Shown piece by piece: positions 43,801 to 58,800 of a stretch of 64,000 nt of DNA; the first letter of the stretch is position 1; the number at the start of each line of letters is the position of its first letter. Source of the DNA: Amoebophrya sp. A120 (Eukaryota; Sar; Dinophyceae; Syndiniales; Amoebophryaceae); assembly GCA_905178155.1 (NCBI GenBank), contig CAJINV010000002.1, forward strand, positions 3,231,515 to 3,295,514, in the 5' to 3' direction. The position numbers and the translations under genes were made by a program. The notes under the pieces were generated by a model. It was not told the origin of the DNA. It did not search any database and was given only the letters and a program-made list of their open reading frames with translations.

Positions 43801-46800
43801 TATTAGCGAAGGCGGCGAACAACAAGAGCTGCAGGGGCCCGCGATAAACCTGCGCCAGAGTTTTGTTGCTACCGCGAGTCCGCCTGAAGTGCAAGCGCGA
43901 CCAAAAACAGATGAAACTTTGACAATGTCCTCGCCCGTAATTGCAGTTCTGGGTGAAGAGAACAGTTTAAATTTGATTGACGATCAGGACAGTGGCACAA
44001 ATGTTGCTGCAGGTAGTACCACTTCCAGCGCCGCGACTTCTTCCACCTCACAACAACCTTCCTTCTCCCCAAATGCAAATTCGAATGCAAATTCAAATCC
44101 AAGTTCGAAAAAGCAGAAATCGAAAAACAATTCCGGCGAAGCAAAACTCCTCGCGAAACTGATGCGGAAACCGAATTTGTTGATCAAGGCCTCCTCCCCG
44201 AAGGGAGGGCCGGCGGTTTCTACTTTAGACGTTCCGCCCGTCGTTTTGGAAGAGGCGGGTGAGGATCAGGACAATGAGCTTGAGCTTACCGGATTGGAAG
44301 ACGACAGAATGGAGGAGAACAAACAGCCTTCTGAAAAGTCCTTCATCGAGATCATGGGCTGGCCAGAAGACCCAAGAGGGTCCTCTTCGGCTGGATCAGG
44401 TCCGAACTCTGTCGGAAAAAACACCAGAACGCCGTCACCTACAGTTGAGGAAGAGCAAGAAGTTGACGAAAACGATGAAAGTTCTTTTGCGGACGCGGCT
44501 GCCTTCGTGCGGGCCGTTAGTGACGAAGCCACAAATCAATTTGCGAAGCTAGAAGACGGGATTCAAGAAGCGGAGTTTGTGCACGATGTTGACATGGCTT
44601 CCAGTAGTGCAGCCAGCGGTGCAAACCAAGAGCAGCAGTTCGGGACAGCGAGTTCTCCGAAAGAACAGGTTCTTGTTCCCGCATTCGCATCTTCCACGTC
44701 AACAAACCACTCTCGTTCCGCTTCTACTTCCACGACGGTTTCCGGTGTAGTTGAGCTGGGCACAACTTTGGGAATTAACATTGGGGGCGGGACAGGAATC
44801 GGAACTAGTACTTCTGGTGAAAGAAGTACTACTGTTGACGGCATCGCGCCAGTGCTTGACTTCAGCCGCGATTTTTGCAGTGCTGGGTCTACTACTTCAC
44901 AACCGCAAGAAGACCCGACAACAAATTCTTGCGGCGCTACAGGAGCGTCTACCGTAAACACCAGAGAATCGGATTTGTCTAGCGTCGACGGGGTAGCATC
45001 AAGTTCATGTCTACCGACCGGGAGGCGTTCCAGGATGCATTCTTCCTCCGCCACATCTTCCACTTCTGGTCTTGTCGATTGCCCCACACCTCCTCCACAA
45101 GGTGGTCATATATCACCACCACCAGGCGGCGAAAAATCGGAATCCACTCCCCAGATCGACCAAAAAAACGAGCTTTTCGCCATGCTGGAGCGCGCGAAGC
45201 AGAAAGAGGAGTTCCAAAAAGACCCTTCTTTCATGAACAAATTTACCGACCAAGCCATTTCCGGGATCGCAGATGACGTTTGGCGCGAAGCGCAGAAAAC
45301 CACGACGAGCTCCCGGGAAGTGGCGGAACAAGCGTCAAAGAAAGCGATCGACCATATCCTGTGCAAAAGTATCGCTTACTTGTATTGCAATCATGCGTCA
45401 CATTCACAAATCTTTCTCTTAGGGTAAATCAGAATTAAGTACAAATTTTGTTTCTCATGCTGAGAATGCGTTTTTTATACGAGTACGATACTTTTGCAAT
45501 GCATAGACCATTTAACCCAGCAACTCGCGAAAATGAATCTGGTGAAATCGCCTGGGGAATTCAAGGAGAGCATTCGAACCTCCGCGAACGATTTAACCAA
45601 GGCAGTGGAGGTATCAAATGCAAATATGTCTGGGTCTGGAAACTTGTGATGCTAAAGTGTGAATGATGGAAGCAATTCCGAACGCAGCCAAGCATGACAA
45701 CTTTCCAGAACGCTTTCTGATGCGCAGCTCGCATGAGAGACTGCGCGTTCGTATAGACAAAAGAGGCTGCGTATTTTGGTGGTCATGCAATACAAATTTT
45801 ACAGGAATGCGAGACCTGCATTACAAGTTCGAGATTTCCAGACCCAGACACGTTTGCAGTGCATAGGAGGAAGTAACCGCTTTAACCACCGAGTACTTCA
45901 AACAGTCACGGAAAGAGCACGAGACGCACATGGACCTGGAAGCGAATATGGCGTTCTCAGCTTTTACATTCCCAACCGTTACATGAATTTGTGATGCAAG
46001 AGTGGCGACAGTCAAAGAGGCAAGCTTGCTGCTTTCGCATCACAGATGTGGCACAGATTTAGATGCTGCTCAGCCTCTCGGAGAGGGAGATTTGTCATGC
46101 GAACCAGGTTGATCGCCAGGCGGCTTAAGGTAGTCTTACATGATAAATTCATGTAACGGTTGAGAATGTAACGTTTGAGAATGCCATAGCCAAAAAGCTG
46201 TTCGGGGAAGCTGGCACACAAACGGTGGCCGCGAAGCAATTGAAAGACGCATTGTTGTCTTTGGATGATGCGCACCACGAGAAATTGGAAAAAGCCGCGG
46301 ATAACACCCGTGAGTCCGTGGCATTGTTGTCCGAGATGGAGAAATTCGGGGGGGAAGCGGTGAAGGCGAAAATTGACAAAGAATTCGCCCGGGCGTTGAA
46401 AGTGGACGAATTGCTGCCGGGAGCGGATTATCAACTGCAAATGTCGTGTCTGGGTCTGGAAGAGTGGCAGACTTGTCATGCAGGTTTTCCATGACCCATA
46501 AGGTCTGGTATGTAAGACATAGCATGACAGATTCTGTATCTGTTTTAGTTCTATCATGCCTATCCTGCATGACGAGAAACTGCCTCACGATTAGGTCAAA
46601 AGAGGACAGCTCTTGGTAATCATGCAGCACAGATTTTTACAGGATTCAGATTCTGCATGACAAGTTGCTTTGTTCCAGACCCAGACACTTTTGCATTTGA
46701 TACGGACATTGCGGCCATGTTTGAGAAGGAACTGCTGAGTCAGGAAGATTATGCACGGCAAAAGGACCGCACTCGTACTCGTAGTACTATCCTATTCACT

Positions 46801-49800
46801 GCAAATGCAATTTCCATTATGCATGACAGATCTCGCTTTGTACGTGGGCTAGCATAGCAGATTCGAATTCCACCCTTCTTTCTGGAAAAATCTGTATTGC
46901 AACTTGTACGTAGTACGAGGAAATTTTTGCAATGCATAAAGACGTCGACTTGATCCACGGACTGTCGAGAGAGCGCCTCGAGCAGCTGAAGACGCGGATC
47001 GAGTTAGAGCAGATGAAAGAACGGCTGGAGACGGAATCGTGGCCGGGGAGCCTGACGTCTCCGACTCTGAAACTGGATGGTGCAGGAACGGCAACTACTT
47101 CCGGAACTACTCCAACCGCTGGCGCAACTGCGATGACGAATAAAGATCCGAGTGTAAACGTAGTTGCAACGCCCACAGCAGGAGTCACAGAAGGTCATAA
47201 AGGATCCACACCCGCATCACCGACAGGTCCTACAACTCCGAGCGCCAAGCCCACCCGTCGGGGGAAGAAGAAGAAGAAAAATCGCGAGGAGCAGGCGAAT
47301 CATGTGGCGGAGTCGGCTTTGATAGACGCGATGACGGGGTACATTGAATCCAACACGCAAATGATTCCGCCGAAAGGATTTAATTTACAGCAACCTGAAG
47401 AAGAATCACTTGTGCCCTCCTCGTCGGAGCAGCTGCAGCAGCGTCAATCGTCCAAGGACATGCCCCCGCCGGCGAAGCCCCCGGCGAACCGGTTGCAGAA
47501 AGAACTGAAAAAAGAGGCGATTGAAACAAGTGATCTTTCCCAGAACCCTTACGCGCCAACACCTGGGCAGCCAATCACTCTAGGTCCGAAGCCGGTGGCT
47601 AAAGACGGCGCGCAAAAGTTGTCCTCGCAGCAACAGGCGGCAGCAACAGCTCCTAAAGCCAAACCTGCTGCTGCTGCTGAGGCCGCGATAGGTAAAAAAA
47701 CAACTTCAGCGTCTACAACTTCCCCCACCTCCGCACCTAAACCCTCCACCGAACACTTGCAGTACGTGCGGAAGGTTTTGATTGATAGAAGGATTACGGA
47801 AGTGGAAAAATTGAATCGGTTGAAGCAGCAGCGGGTGGACTTGCTGACCAAAGTCACGCTCGGGATGATTCGCGTACAGAATTGCAAAATCGTGGCGGAC
47901 AGGGTGACGGTCAAAGAGTCGGCGGATCAGAAACAAGCCGACCTAGACGGGTTAGTGGATATTGAAATGGATGTGCATTTAGTAGAGGATGAGAAAGAGA
48001 ACCAGGACGAAAAGGGGCCTCAAGACGGTGTTCGTGCCGCCGCATTTTCACCTCCAGCACCAGAACCACGAGAGCAACACAGTACAACATCTAGTAAAGC
48101 CCCTCCTTCGACGGAGCTGATAGCAAAAGAACACCCGTGGATTTTGGACGCGGTTCGAGACTACGATCCGAACTTTGGCCGTGATAGCGAAGCCACGGGG
48201 GAGACGAAGATGCAGGTTGACACAGAACAATCACAAAAGCCCCCTCCGGAATTGTCAGCAGTACCCGCCAGTCCATCTTCCTCCAAACCGCCTGATCTCC
48301 TTACCCCCGAGGGGGCGAACGAGTTTTGCAAGACGGTGTTGGATTCTTCTGTGGAAGAGAGACAGGTGGACGTGATCGACGTCAACGACCTGCAGGACCG
48401 GGTGATCAAGAAGGCGTTTTGTTTGGACCAGATGAGCAATAACAGCCCGTCAGTCGTGGGCTCTTGCAGCGGTGCTGGTGGAAGTAGCAATTCCTCTTCG
48501 GTCGCTGGAAGCAGTCACTGCGCACGTGGAACTGGCAGCGTCGCTGGGTCGAGTAGGAAACAAAGTCTACAGGAAGCGCTCGCGGAGTACGATGAGTTAG
48601 AACAGCAGATCAAGGAATCGCCGGAACAAGTTGCGGAGAAAGCTTGCGAGGAAGTACAGCAGGAGCTGGGAGATTGTGGTGGTGATGATCGTCCTCAAGC
48701 AGGACAAGGACGAACAAATCAACCTCCGCAAGAACTACATCATACGAAAAATGCCACCGAGTGGCTGGAATCTGGTTGCTCAGAAAAAGAGCAGGAGATG
48801 ATGAAACAGAAGGAAGCTGATTCGGCGAATTTCCGCTCGATGTCGATTCTGATCGCGGAGACCAGTAACTTCATCGAGGAGCTGAAATGGCGAACTGAAT
48901 TTCTGCTCCGCTATGTCCAGAATGATCTCGAGCTGTTCGAGTTGAGAAACCAGTTGAACTACCACATCATGTCGGATCTGTACGAGATGCGGTTGAATTG
49001 GGACCGGATTCCGCAAACCTCGATCGGTTTCCACTTTCGGAAACAGGAAGAAGATTCGGCGTATTACTCCCGGATGCGGAATCTGGACTGGTTGAGTGGG
49101 AACATAAAAGCAGGGACGAGCACAACAAGTACAAAGGGCCGCCGCGGTGTGTTTGCGGAAAATGCAGCTTTCGCTGAAGAAGAAAGACATCAAAGAAATG
49201 CAGTCCATCCCCCAGGAACCACCACAGGAGGAGTGTCGGACGAAATCGCAGCGTTTCAGTTTTCCTCCTCTACAGCTACTGAGGTTGAAAGTAGTCCCCC
49301 GCCGGCTTTCGAAATGAGTGGTCACCAGCAAGAACACAAAGCCGGCGGCGCAGGTTCTCTGTCCGCCTCCGCCCCTCCCCCCACATCTCGCCCAACCTCG
49401 TTCCTCCGTAAAGCACTCGGCAGCGGCAGTCAGAAGCCGACAGTGTCTACCAAGTGGGGTGGGAAGCAGAATTGGCAGTACCAAGCCATGCAGGTGAGGC
49501 AGCAGACCTTCAAACAGGTGAAGCCGCACGCGTACAGAACTAGTTTAGCGCCACGGTTCTACGGGAACAATTCCTTCACGGAACAAGCGATTAGAAATGA
49601 GCAGGAGATACAAGGACTGGCGAATTATGCCACTGGTGCTGGAACCATGCAAGTTTCTGCTGGGCGGTTTTCTTCATCTCAAAATAACCAAAACAAAGCA
49701 GGACCAGTTTCTGCTGCGCATCTTCCGCAGGCACAGCATGTGCCAGATGGGTATGTTTCTCCGATTCTCGGGGAGTTTCGTGCCATACCGGACGATGCAG

Positions 49801-52800
49801 GAGCGGAGGAAGGTGTTTCTGACAAGGCTTTCTACGCCAACGCGCCTGCCGCGGACCTGCATGCGCCACAAGAATCAGAGACGGATGCTGTCATGCAAGA
49901 TGCGCAACAAGAACATACAGATCAGACCTTCATCGAAGAACCGCATGAGAAACAATTTCAACAGGCCCCGTCTCGCAAATCCGTCAACGACGAAAACCGT
50001 GACGTCGACACCAAATACTGGTTTTTCGAGCAGGAGTATGCAAGAAAAAAACTGTGTAACTGTAAATCTGTGATGCAGAACACGCAACAGAGTTACACCT
50101 GTCATGCCAGACAGCCGTGCAGTCCTCTTTTCATGTGTGTGTTTTTCTTACAAACCACGCATGACAGGTTTTCTCTGTCATGTAGAGCAAATTTGTGATG
50201 CTGTCAGCCAAAGGTAGTTACACTAACACAGTTTTTTTCTTGGATAAAGAACGCCCGGAGTACGTCCGACAGAACCATTTACAAGCAACCGCCGAAGACG
50301 TCGCGCTGTGGCAGGGACTGACGGAGATCATTCCAAACGACATATTTTTCGCCTCAGATTGGACCACGATATTCGCGCTCTTCCTCTCTGATGTCCACCC
50401 GGATGACGCGCTTGAGTACGAAGAGGGGAAGACGAATGCGGATGTCGCCATGGTGACGCATGAGTTGAACAAAATGCGGAGATTAGAAACTCTTTTACCG
50501 GAATTCGAGCACTGGCCGTCGGATTTGCGGAAGAAATTTTTGAAGAACAAAATGCTGGTCGACGTTGGTGACGAGGAGGATGATGATGTGATGACACTGG
50601 AGACGACAGCCAGTGACTTCTGCCACACAAGGACAAGTGAAGTTGCTGTTACTGCCCCTGCTGGTGAAGAGAAGGAAAAGGTCCTGTCTAACATCAGAAA
50701 AGACGTCGAAGACGCGAACAAGGGGAAATCATTCGGGAAAGTCATGAAAGAATTGTGGATATCCACAGAAAAAAACCCATGTCGCACATCCAATTTGTCA
50801 TGCAAAACACGTATTAAGAAGTACTGTGTTTGTCATGCAAAAAATGGATGTGGGTGGGTTTTCTTCTGTGGATAGTGGAAAAAGGAAGGCGAAAAACTCT
50901 GCGAGCAGGTTTTCGAAAAGAATGGGAAGACGAAGCCGAAGGAGCTGAAGTCAGTTGCGCACTACGCATTGCAGAAGCATCTCCGCCGGGCCCGGGGGCT
51001 TGTTTGAGTTGCATTGCATTTGCAAATTTCTTCAGATTATTAAAAAAGAGAATTTCTCATGCTGTTTTAGCTTCTGGATGTGATCTGTCATGCATGTTGG
51101 CTATGCAATTCCTACACTTGCGATGCTTTTGCATAGGATACGCAGGCGGCAATGGAGGACTTCATCGATCTGTGGGATTGCACGGAACAGGTTTGTGGTT
51201 TTGAGAAGAACAAAAGAAGCGATGGTAAGCTTCGGTGGAAGAAACAATCTGGAAGTTCATCAGGCACAGCAGCTGTTGCAGGAGCTTCTTCTTCTCAGGA
51301 CGACACTGGAAATAGACCCACTACAGATCTTCATTACAACTCTGAAAAGAACCTGGAACCCAAACCCCGCGCGTTCCTGGAACCGGATAGAGATACCGAC
51401 TTTAGCGACAGCGAATTACAGGAAAAACTAAGAATAGCCAGTGAGTTCGCGCGGGAAAACACGCTGGAGATTGACAAAGCGTTACTTCTAAAAGCCATGT
51501 CGAAAACCGAGGGCCCGAACATTTTCGAACTGGCGGACAATTTCGCGAAAAACCCTGACAAAGCGAGACCAGTAGAAAAACAAGTCAATGTCCACGGGAG
51601 GTTGCAATCCAGAAAGAGGGAATTCGGTTCCTTCCTCCTCACGGAACTGTTACTCGCAGGGATTGTCGGAGCCAAGCAAGCGAATTCCAAACCCAGCGCT
51701 GCGACCAACGGAGGTGGTGCAGGTGCACCACTGAAGCAGGCTAAAACGAGTGAATCGCAGAAACCACCCCTGCAAAGGCAATCCCCGTCTTTGCAACAGC
51801 AGTTGGAAATGGAACTAGTTCGACGGACGTCTGTCGAAACGCAAGCGCAGGCGGCCTGGATCACGGCGAGGTCAAAGCCGACGACGGGGGCAATGGCGAG
51901 CAAGATTCAGATGGAAACTTTATGGAAGTTCTTCTTCCAGGAGGATGGAGATCATGGGAGAAGTCAGAATTCTGAGACGATTGAAGCAAATGACGAATTG
52001 TTGGAAGCGTTGCGGGGCAGGATGTTCCAGACAGATGAAACAGCTGGCAAGACGAATACAGAGTCGCACTACGAAAAGGAACTAGATTTCGATGTCAACG
52101 TGTTCCTCCGTTCCTGCCCTCTCCTGTTCTACGGTGCGGCTAGTACGGTAAAAATTGCGAAAAGTTCCATCACTTCCGAGCGCACGACCAAGAATAGCTC
52201 CCCTGCGAACCGCGGGTCGTGTGGGTCTGCTGGAAATTTTTCCTCGCGGCCGCCATCCCGTGGGGGTATTTTGCTGTTCGCAACCGTGGCGAGAGTTATG
52301 ACCCTGTACATGGGCGGGCTGGTACCAAGGACATCAGCGACCGATAGTACGTCGACGAAACCCCCATCAACCGCCCCGCTTTATCAGAAATCTTCGACCA
52401 CAGAAACTTTCGCTCCTTCCCCCTTCGGATACTTCCGGAAATCCCTGTCAGCTTCAACGCAACTGGAGAAATTGATCGGCCCATATGACCCGCTAAAATG
52501 GTACAATCTCAAACGTTACAATAGAATCTGGATTGTGTATTGCATGATAATCATGACAGACCCGCACAGCGTTCCACTTTCTGCAATACAAATTTCGCCA
52601 GATTTTAGTGCGGTTTGGGACTCCGGAACTTGTCATGCGCAATCCTATGAGAGTTGGCTAGGTCATGCACTTCTTGCATCACAGATTTCCAGATTGTATT
52701 GTATCGCTTGAGATTGTAACACCCGAGAAGGTTTTATAGCCCAGACGCGGGTCTGTCCGAAATGATCCGGTCGGCGCAGCGAATGGTGAACGGGACTGCG

Positions 52801-55800
52801 GGTTATGCAATACAAATTTCCCGTACATGTACAAGATGCATGACAAAGCTCACCAATTTGGAGCGTAAAACTTGTCATGCTAAACTAGGATCGAAGCCAA
52901 GTTTTGTATTGCAGAGACCGCATTTGTGCGTGTCCGGGAAATTTACTGTGAATACGGGTCCGGATAACATCAAAGGACCACTGCCAGCTTCTCATTCTTC
53001 TAGCGGGATGACCCAGCTCTCCAACCCTTTCGTCAATGAGAAATTGACAAAGCAGTTTGCGATTATGACAAAGGAGCTGAAGATCAACGAAGTTCTATTC
53101 CAAGTAAAAACATCCCCACCCCAGAGTTGTCTTGCAAATTTGCATGCCAAAAAAGGTTCTCATGCGAAGCCCCATGAGAAGCTTTTTCTATTCGTGTTTT
53201 GGGATTTATTGTGATGCTAGAAATTGCATCATATGCTAGATCTGTGATGCTGCTGAACTACCACCTAAACAGGATTACACTTGGAGGACAAATTTGTCAT
53301 GCCAGACGACAAAAGCTGGCTGATTTGTCTAGCAGATTTCCCATCTTGTTCACTCTGGTGTGGGGACGTTTTTACAAATGATACGTTCTCGACGAGAAGC
53401 AGAAGATCAGGAACGGGAGAGTGGCGGCTTTAGATTTGAACGTGATGGACGAAATCGTGGAGCCGCTCATAATACCCTGTGGAAAAGTAACGTACTCGTA
53501 CTATTAATCGCATGGATGCATTACAAATTTCTTTCTCAACTTGAATCCGCATCACAAATTCCGTTTCTCATGCTGAGGACGAGATTTGTCATGCGATTCA
53601 TACTAGTACGATGCTTTTGCATTTCATACATAAAGGAAGTATCAGAACGACGCCAAGCCATGGGTCTGTTCCCCGGGATCTCCAGGTCCCCGTCGCCTCT
53701 GCAAGAGATGCCGCACGTTCTAGGGTTTATGAAGGAGAATCAAAGAGCAAAACAGATGGCAAGAGAAGCGATGTTGGCGAAGGCAGCAAGCGCTGCTAGT
53801 AGTACAACTGTGGGAGCAGCTCCGACAGGTGCAGCTACTGTGGCTGTCGGTGTCGGCCTTCCTCCAGCGAATATGAGAGGACCGAAGCTCACAAAGTTGT
53901 TTGAACCGCCGCCGAGAGCAGCAGAGCCGGCCAAGAAGAAGGTCACGTCTACAGGAGCTTCTTCTAGCGCTAAGAACAAAGCCAAAGCGTTGCTATGGAA
54001 AAATGCTACAAAAGACCAGGTTGCAGCTATGGACGTTGACGATGACGAAGTTCCCGCTTCTTTCAAAGTTCTCCGAGGCGAGAACCCTCCTTATCGGAAC
54101 GAATTTACCGTGAAGCTTCCGAACAATCAGGAACAACATGTCGAAGTGATCGGGAATAAGGAAATTCCGAAAGATCTAGACGCGCAGATCAAGCAGCAAG
54201 TGCAGCAGGTGTTTCAGGTGCAAGCGGCAGCGGAGGCTAAGCTGAAACTGCAAGAAGGACAGCAAAATAAAAAGCAAGAAACAGATCTCTTTTTCCCTTC
54301 CGTACTTCCCCTCCACGCACCCTCACCGAAGAGACCAGGGCAGCTGGAGGTGCCGGAAGAGATTATTTCCGTGAAAGAGGCAGAGCTTATCGCCAGAGCG
54401 GTGGAAAGTGTGAACCCTGTGGAGGCGCAGAAATACAACTCTCGCGGCGGAGGAGCTTCTGCACTAGGTAGCTCTACTTTATCCTCTCGCCACCACGCGC
54501 CGAAATTCGTCGTCGCTTCAGAAAGCCGGAGGGGGAGTAAGGACTCCAACCTTGCTATCAGAATGAAAAATCCCCCCTCCCCATATCAAAACGAAGTTTC
54601 TGATGCTGGATTTGCGCACACAAGTCAGATTTATCTTGCTGGCGAGGACTGCAGGCCCATATCAAGCCTGAGAAGACAGGTTTTGGCCTAGGCGCTCAGC
54701 ATGACAGACGTCTATGCTGTAGGAGCATGAGCATGACAAACCGCCTGTAGAATGCGGCGGAGCATGTGGAGTTGCTTTCATGCAACACAGAGACGATTTG
54801 TGGTCACAAATCAGCAACGCAAATTTTCGAAAACGTACCTTGTCAATATGGGGAGGGGGGATTTTTACTTTTGATACTTGCTGGGGCCACTTCTTCGCCG
54901 GAGCAACAGACGCTGGTTGCGAGAACAGATATAGAACTGCTGGATATCATCGCGCAGTATCAGCAGAGCCAGACCCGTATGCACTGCAAATATATCTGGG
55001 TCTCCTGGAAGAGTGCAACTTGTCATGCCGCATTTGGATTCTAGACAAATCTGTGTTGCATGAGCAGCAAAAGGAGTCCATTTTTTGCTACGCGGACACG
55101 GCATTTGTTATGCGGAATGGGCATCGTGATGCCTTCAGAAAATCTGTGATGCTAAAAATACATCACAGATGTCATGGCTCATGCAAAACGTGCATGACAA
55201 AGCTCCACTCTTCCAGACCCAGACATATTTGCAATGCATAGTTCGCTCGAGCAGCAAGGACAGCACCTGTGATTTAGCGGGAGATATCGTTTCTGATTCT
55301 GATTCTACTGTATCAAATGCAAATATGTCTGGGTCTGGAAGATTGCGAGACTTGTCATGCTAGGCTGGCATGACTCTGAATTCTGTATTGCGTGGCCGCA
55401 AAGACTTCCTCTTGCCTGTCATGCAAAAACGCAGTTTCTCATGTGGGGTACGCAACTCAGAACCATCGAAAAACTTGTCATGCTTGGCAGCGCATTAGAG
55501 TTCTCTCCGTATTCCCTTCCTTGCATCACAATTTCCCAGACCCAGACAGATTTGCAATCCATACACTGCGGTTGCTGCGCCGTTGACGTTATTGAAGAGG
55601 GTCGGAGGATCAGCGTCGTCGTCTTCTGGAAGTGTTACTGTGAAAGACCTAGCAGTTGCGAAGATGGAGGAGCAACGAGCAGCTGCAGCGGAAGGACAGA
55701 ACACTTGCACAACTCCGTCTTCTGTAGTGCCTCTACCTGCAACACAGAACAACGCAGCAAAGCCAACCACTGCCACTGCACCAAAATTCCCTTCTTCACC

Positions 55801-58800
55801 ATTCCCCAAAAATCCCGCGGCCATGGCCGCCGCCGCAGAAGCATCATTCCCTCCTCCCAGGCCAGCACCGCCCCGCGGCGGCAGCTTTGAACGGACAATC
55901 GAGATTCTGCCGAGGTTGACCTACGGCATCGACGGTGCGTTTGGGGTCAGGGCGAAGCAGGAAGAAGAGTTCAACGATGCCAGGATGGTGTTTTACGATG
56001 CGATGTTCGATTTGGGGAACCAAGGAACCATCAAGCCGTCGCACTTGCCCTTCTCTCCGATAGTGGAAATTCGGCAAAAAAGGATTCCGAGATATGAAAG
56101 ACTTTCGTATAGCAGGCATGCGCATCCGCATGTTGATGCTGAAGACGCCGGCCCGTGGGAGGTAGATGCGGATGCGCTCCCGGAAGGTGCGAGTATGGCA
56201 GAACAAGATGGAGAAGGCGACATGGCGGTAGGAGAGGCACTGACGGAAGATGAGGACATGCAAGAGCAAGAGGAAGATCTTCGGCCTACCCTCCGCGGAC
56301 ACTACGTTGCAGCAGCAGGAGAGGCCCAAGAACAGCGCCATGACCTCGAACAACCTCTACGTCCTCTTCCACGACACAGATATGCGAAAAATCTCCACGG
56401 CGCAGAAGTAGCCACGCAGCAAGATCCCCTCATCGTCGTGCCACCGCAGCCCTTCCCCGCACCCGATGGCACGACAAACAGCCAAGCGTTCCCCGTTGCG
56501 GGCGTCAGGAGATTTCTCACGCGGACGATTGAGAAAAAGCGGGAACAGTTATTGAATCTAGTGAAGAACGCGGTCACGTTGGTTCCGAATGTTTCCGTTA
56601 ATCCTCTGAACATCCGCGAGCAAGCAGCTTCGTACGTCGTCGATCTTTTCCGGTTCCGCGGGGATTTAGACCGGGCGGTTTTGTTAAAAGCCAGTTTGAT
56701 GTCGTTGTTGGATGAAGAAGGACGGAACCTTCATGCTGTAATGCAACAGTTGGCCAGGAAAGTTCTCGCGATAAGCGCAGGCACAAAACAAGTCCAGGCT
56801 TCAACAGCTTCTCCGATCGATTCCTCCGAGTCCCTTCTGTCCACGCAAAGTCAAAAAGACCAGTTGGAAGCCCATGTGAGAGATTTGGTGCATCGCTTGT
56901 TCTTCGCGGAGGACTTAGTATCCCAACCGGGCCAAACGCAGCCACGGCCACCAGCGACCGAGCAGGCGGTTAGCGAAACCTCGATTTTGGAACAGCACAT
57001 CCGTCAGCAGTATTCGGAAGTGGTGAAACTGTACAGCATGCGGAGGCACCGGAGTCGGCAGAGGGTGAAACAGAAGATGGAATTTGAAATGCGGGTACAG
57101 GAAGGAGAGGAACGTCAAACTGGAGCAGACATAACTGCAAAATCTCCTACAGTCTCTCGGCGTGGTGGTGCAGCCACTTCGTCGCGACAGCAGGGTTCAA
57201 TATTTTCGGGCAGTGAAGATGCCTCCCCTGGCGGTACTAGTTCTTCCTCCAGAACCGGATCATCTTGCGCTGGCGGCAGTTCTAGTCCACAACTTTGCAG
57301 CAGCGATAAAGACACCCCATGCTCCTCAGATTTCAAATCTTGTTCGCGGCAAACCAGCGTGCAAAGTAGCTTCACAGGAGCGGGCAGCCCTGCGCTCGGG
57401 CCGAAAAATGCGCCCACGATCGTGTTGCCAGAAGAGGAACAAGCTGAGGAACAAGCCGGTGCGCTTTCTGTTGCAGCAGATACAGGTACAGTAGCATCGC
57501 CAGGACGAGCTTCTGCAGCACCGAGCCGACAACGCTATTTCAATCCCTTCACCGACCAAGAGGTTGGGAAGCCGAAAACCTTGTCCCACGAGCCAACAAG
57601 GGCTTACCCGAGAAAAGTTGTACTTGCCTACGACCCGGATCCAGATGACGTGAGAGAGTTACAAGTGTTTGCGGATAAATACAGACTGCAGTACGAACAG
57701 CAGGCGGAGATTTACGGTGGCGGAGATTATGGGCGGCCCACCGTCACAGCTGAGGAATCAGGCGACGCTGCACCAGCAGGTTCTTCAGACCAGGAGGAGG
57801 CCAAACCCGGCAGCCGGCGCAAGATGAAGAAGCTAGAGCTGTTAGCTTCGAAGTACCACCTGATGCGCGTTTTCGAACTTTCATCCGCTGCACCAGCAGA
57901 AAATAAAGTAGAGTGCTTCACCTGGCAGGCTTGGAAACTGGATGAAGTGGATCATAGTTGGAAGAAAAGTCAAAGTAAATCTTTGATGCAGGATGAAGAT
58001 GCAACATCTTCCGACTCCCCCACTTCCTCGCAGGTGGACAATAATGATCATGCAGAAAAGGTCTACCCAACGCCAAACAGCTCGAAGCCGTCTTCTTTCA
58101 GCATTGCATCTTCCTTTGCCGCTTCTGACGAACGTCATTATCGCGCGACGCACTTGACGGCAAACCAGTTAGAGCAGCTGCACGAGATTCAGTCAAGGAG
58201 GAATAAAACAGAAGATGATATTGCGAGCGATCATGTGGGCGCCGGTTTTTCCTTGCCGGAAGCCGCTATGGATGTGGATGTTGCGACAGAAATTATGCCA
58301 GCTGTTCCCTCTCCGACCGAGTTGGACAACGGTTCTGAGAGGTCTCGTGTAAGAACCGCCACGCCAGATTGGGACAAAATGCAGGTTGAAGTAGATGAGG
58401 AAGTAGCACAATTAGAAAGAAGAGCCCACTCGAAAGAAACCGTCGGCGTTGCGAGTAGCGTCTCTTCCACGACGATGGCCTTCATCAAGGGGATGGATCA
58501 AGGCATGAACGCTGAGATGCAATCTGTGGTTTCTGACTCCGCGGTGTCTTCACCGAAACACTTGAGTAGTAGCGCAGCGGGCTCTTCTGTGGCGAACAGC
58601 AAGCCGCAATCACCGCAGCATAGCTGTTTACGAAACTACAATGTCGAGGAAGCAGGAACTGCGGAGAGTAACAAACGCAAAAACGGACCTTCTCTCGTTG
58701 CAGAACCCGCCGACGAACTTTCCAACCTGGAACGGGAGTTCATCACGCTCGCCCGATTACTCGACCAAGCGACCATGCACTTGCTCCATGTGGAATTGCT

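Noticed and set aside
16130-50874. Regularly repeated short elements as a CRISPR-like array
   Set aside because: Copies are scattered in many genes, have inverted ends and target duplications, and the organism is eukaryotic.
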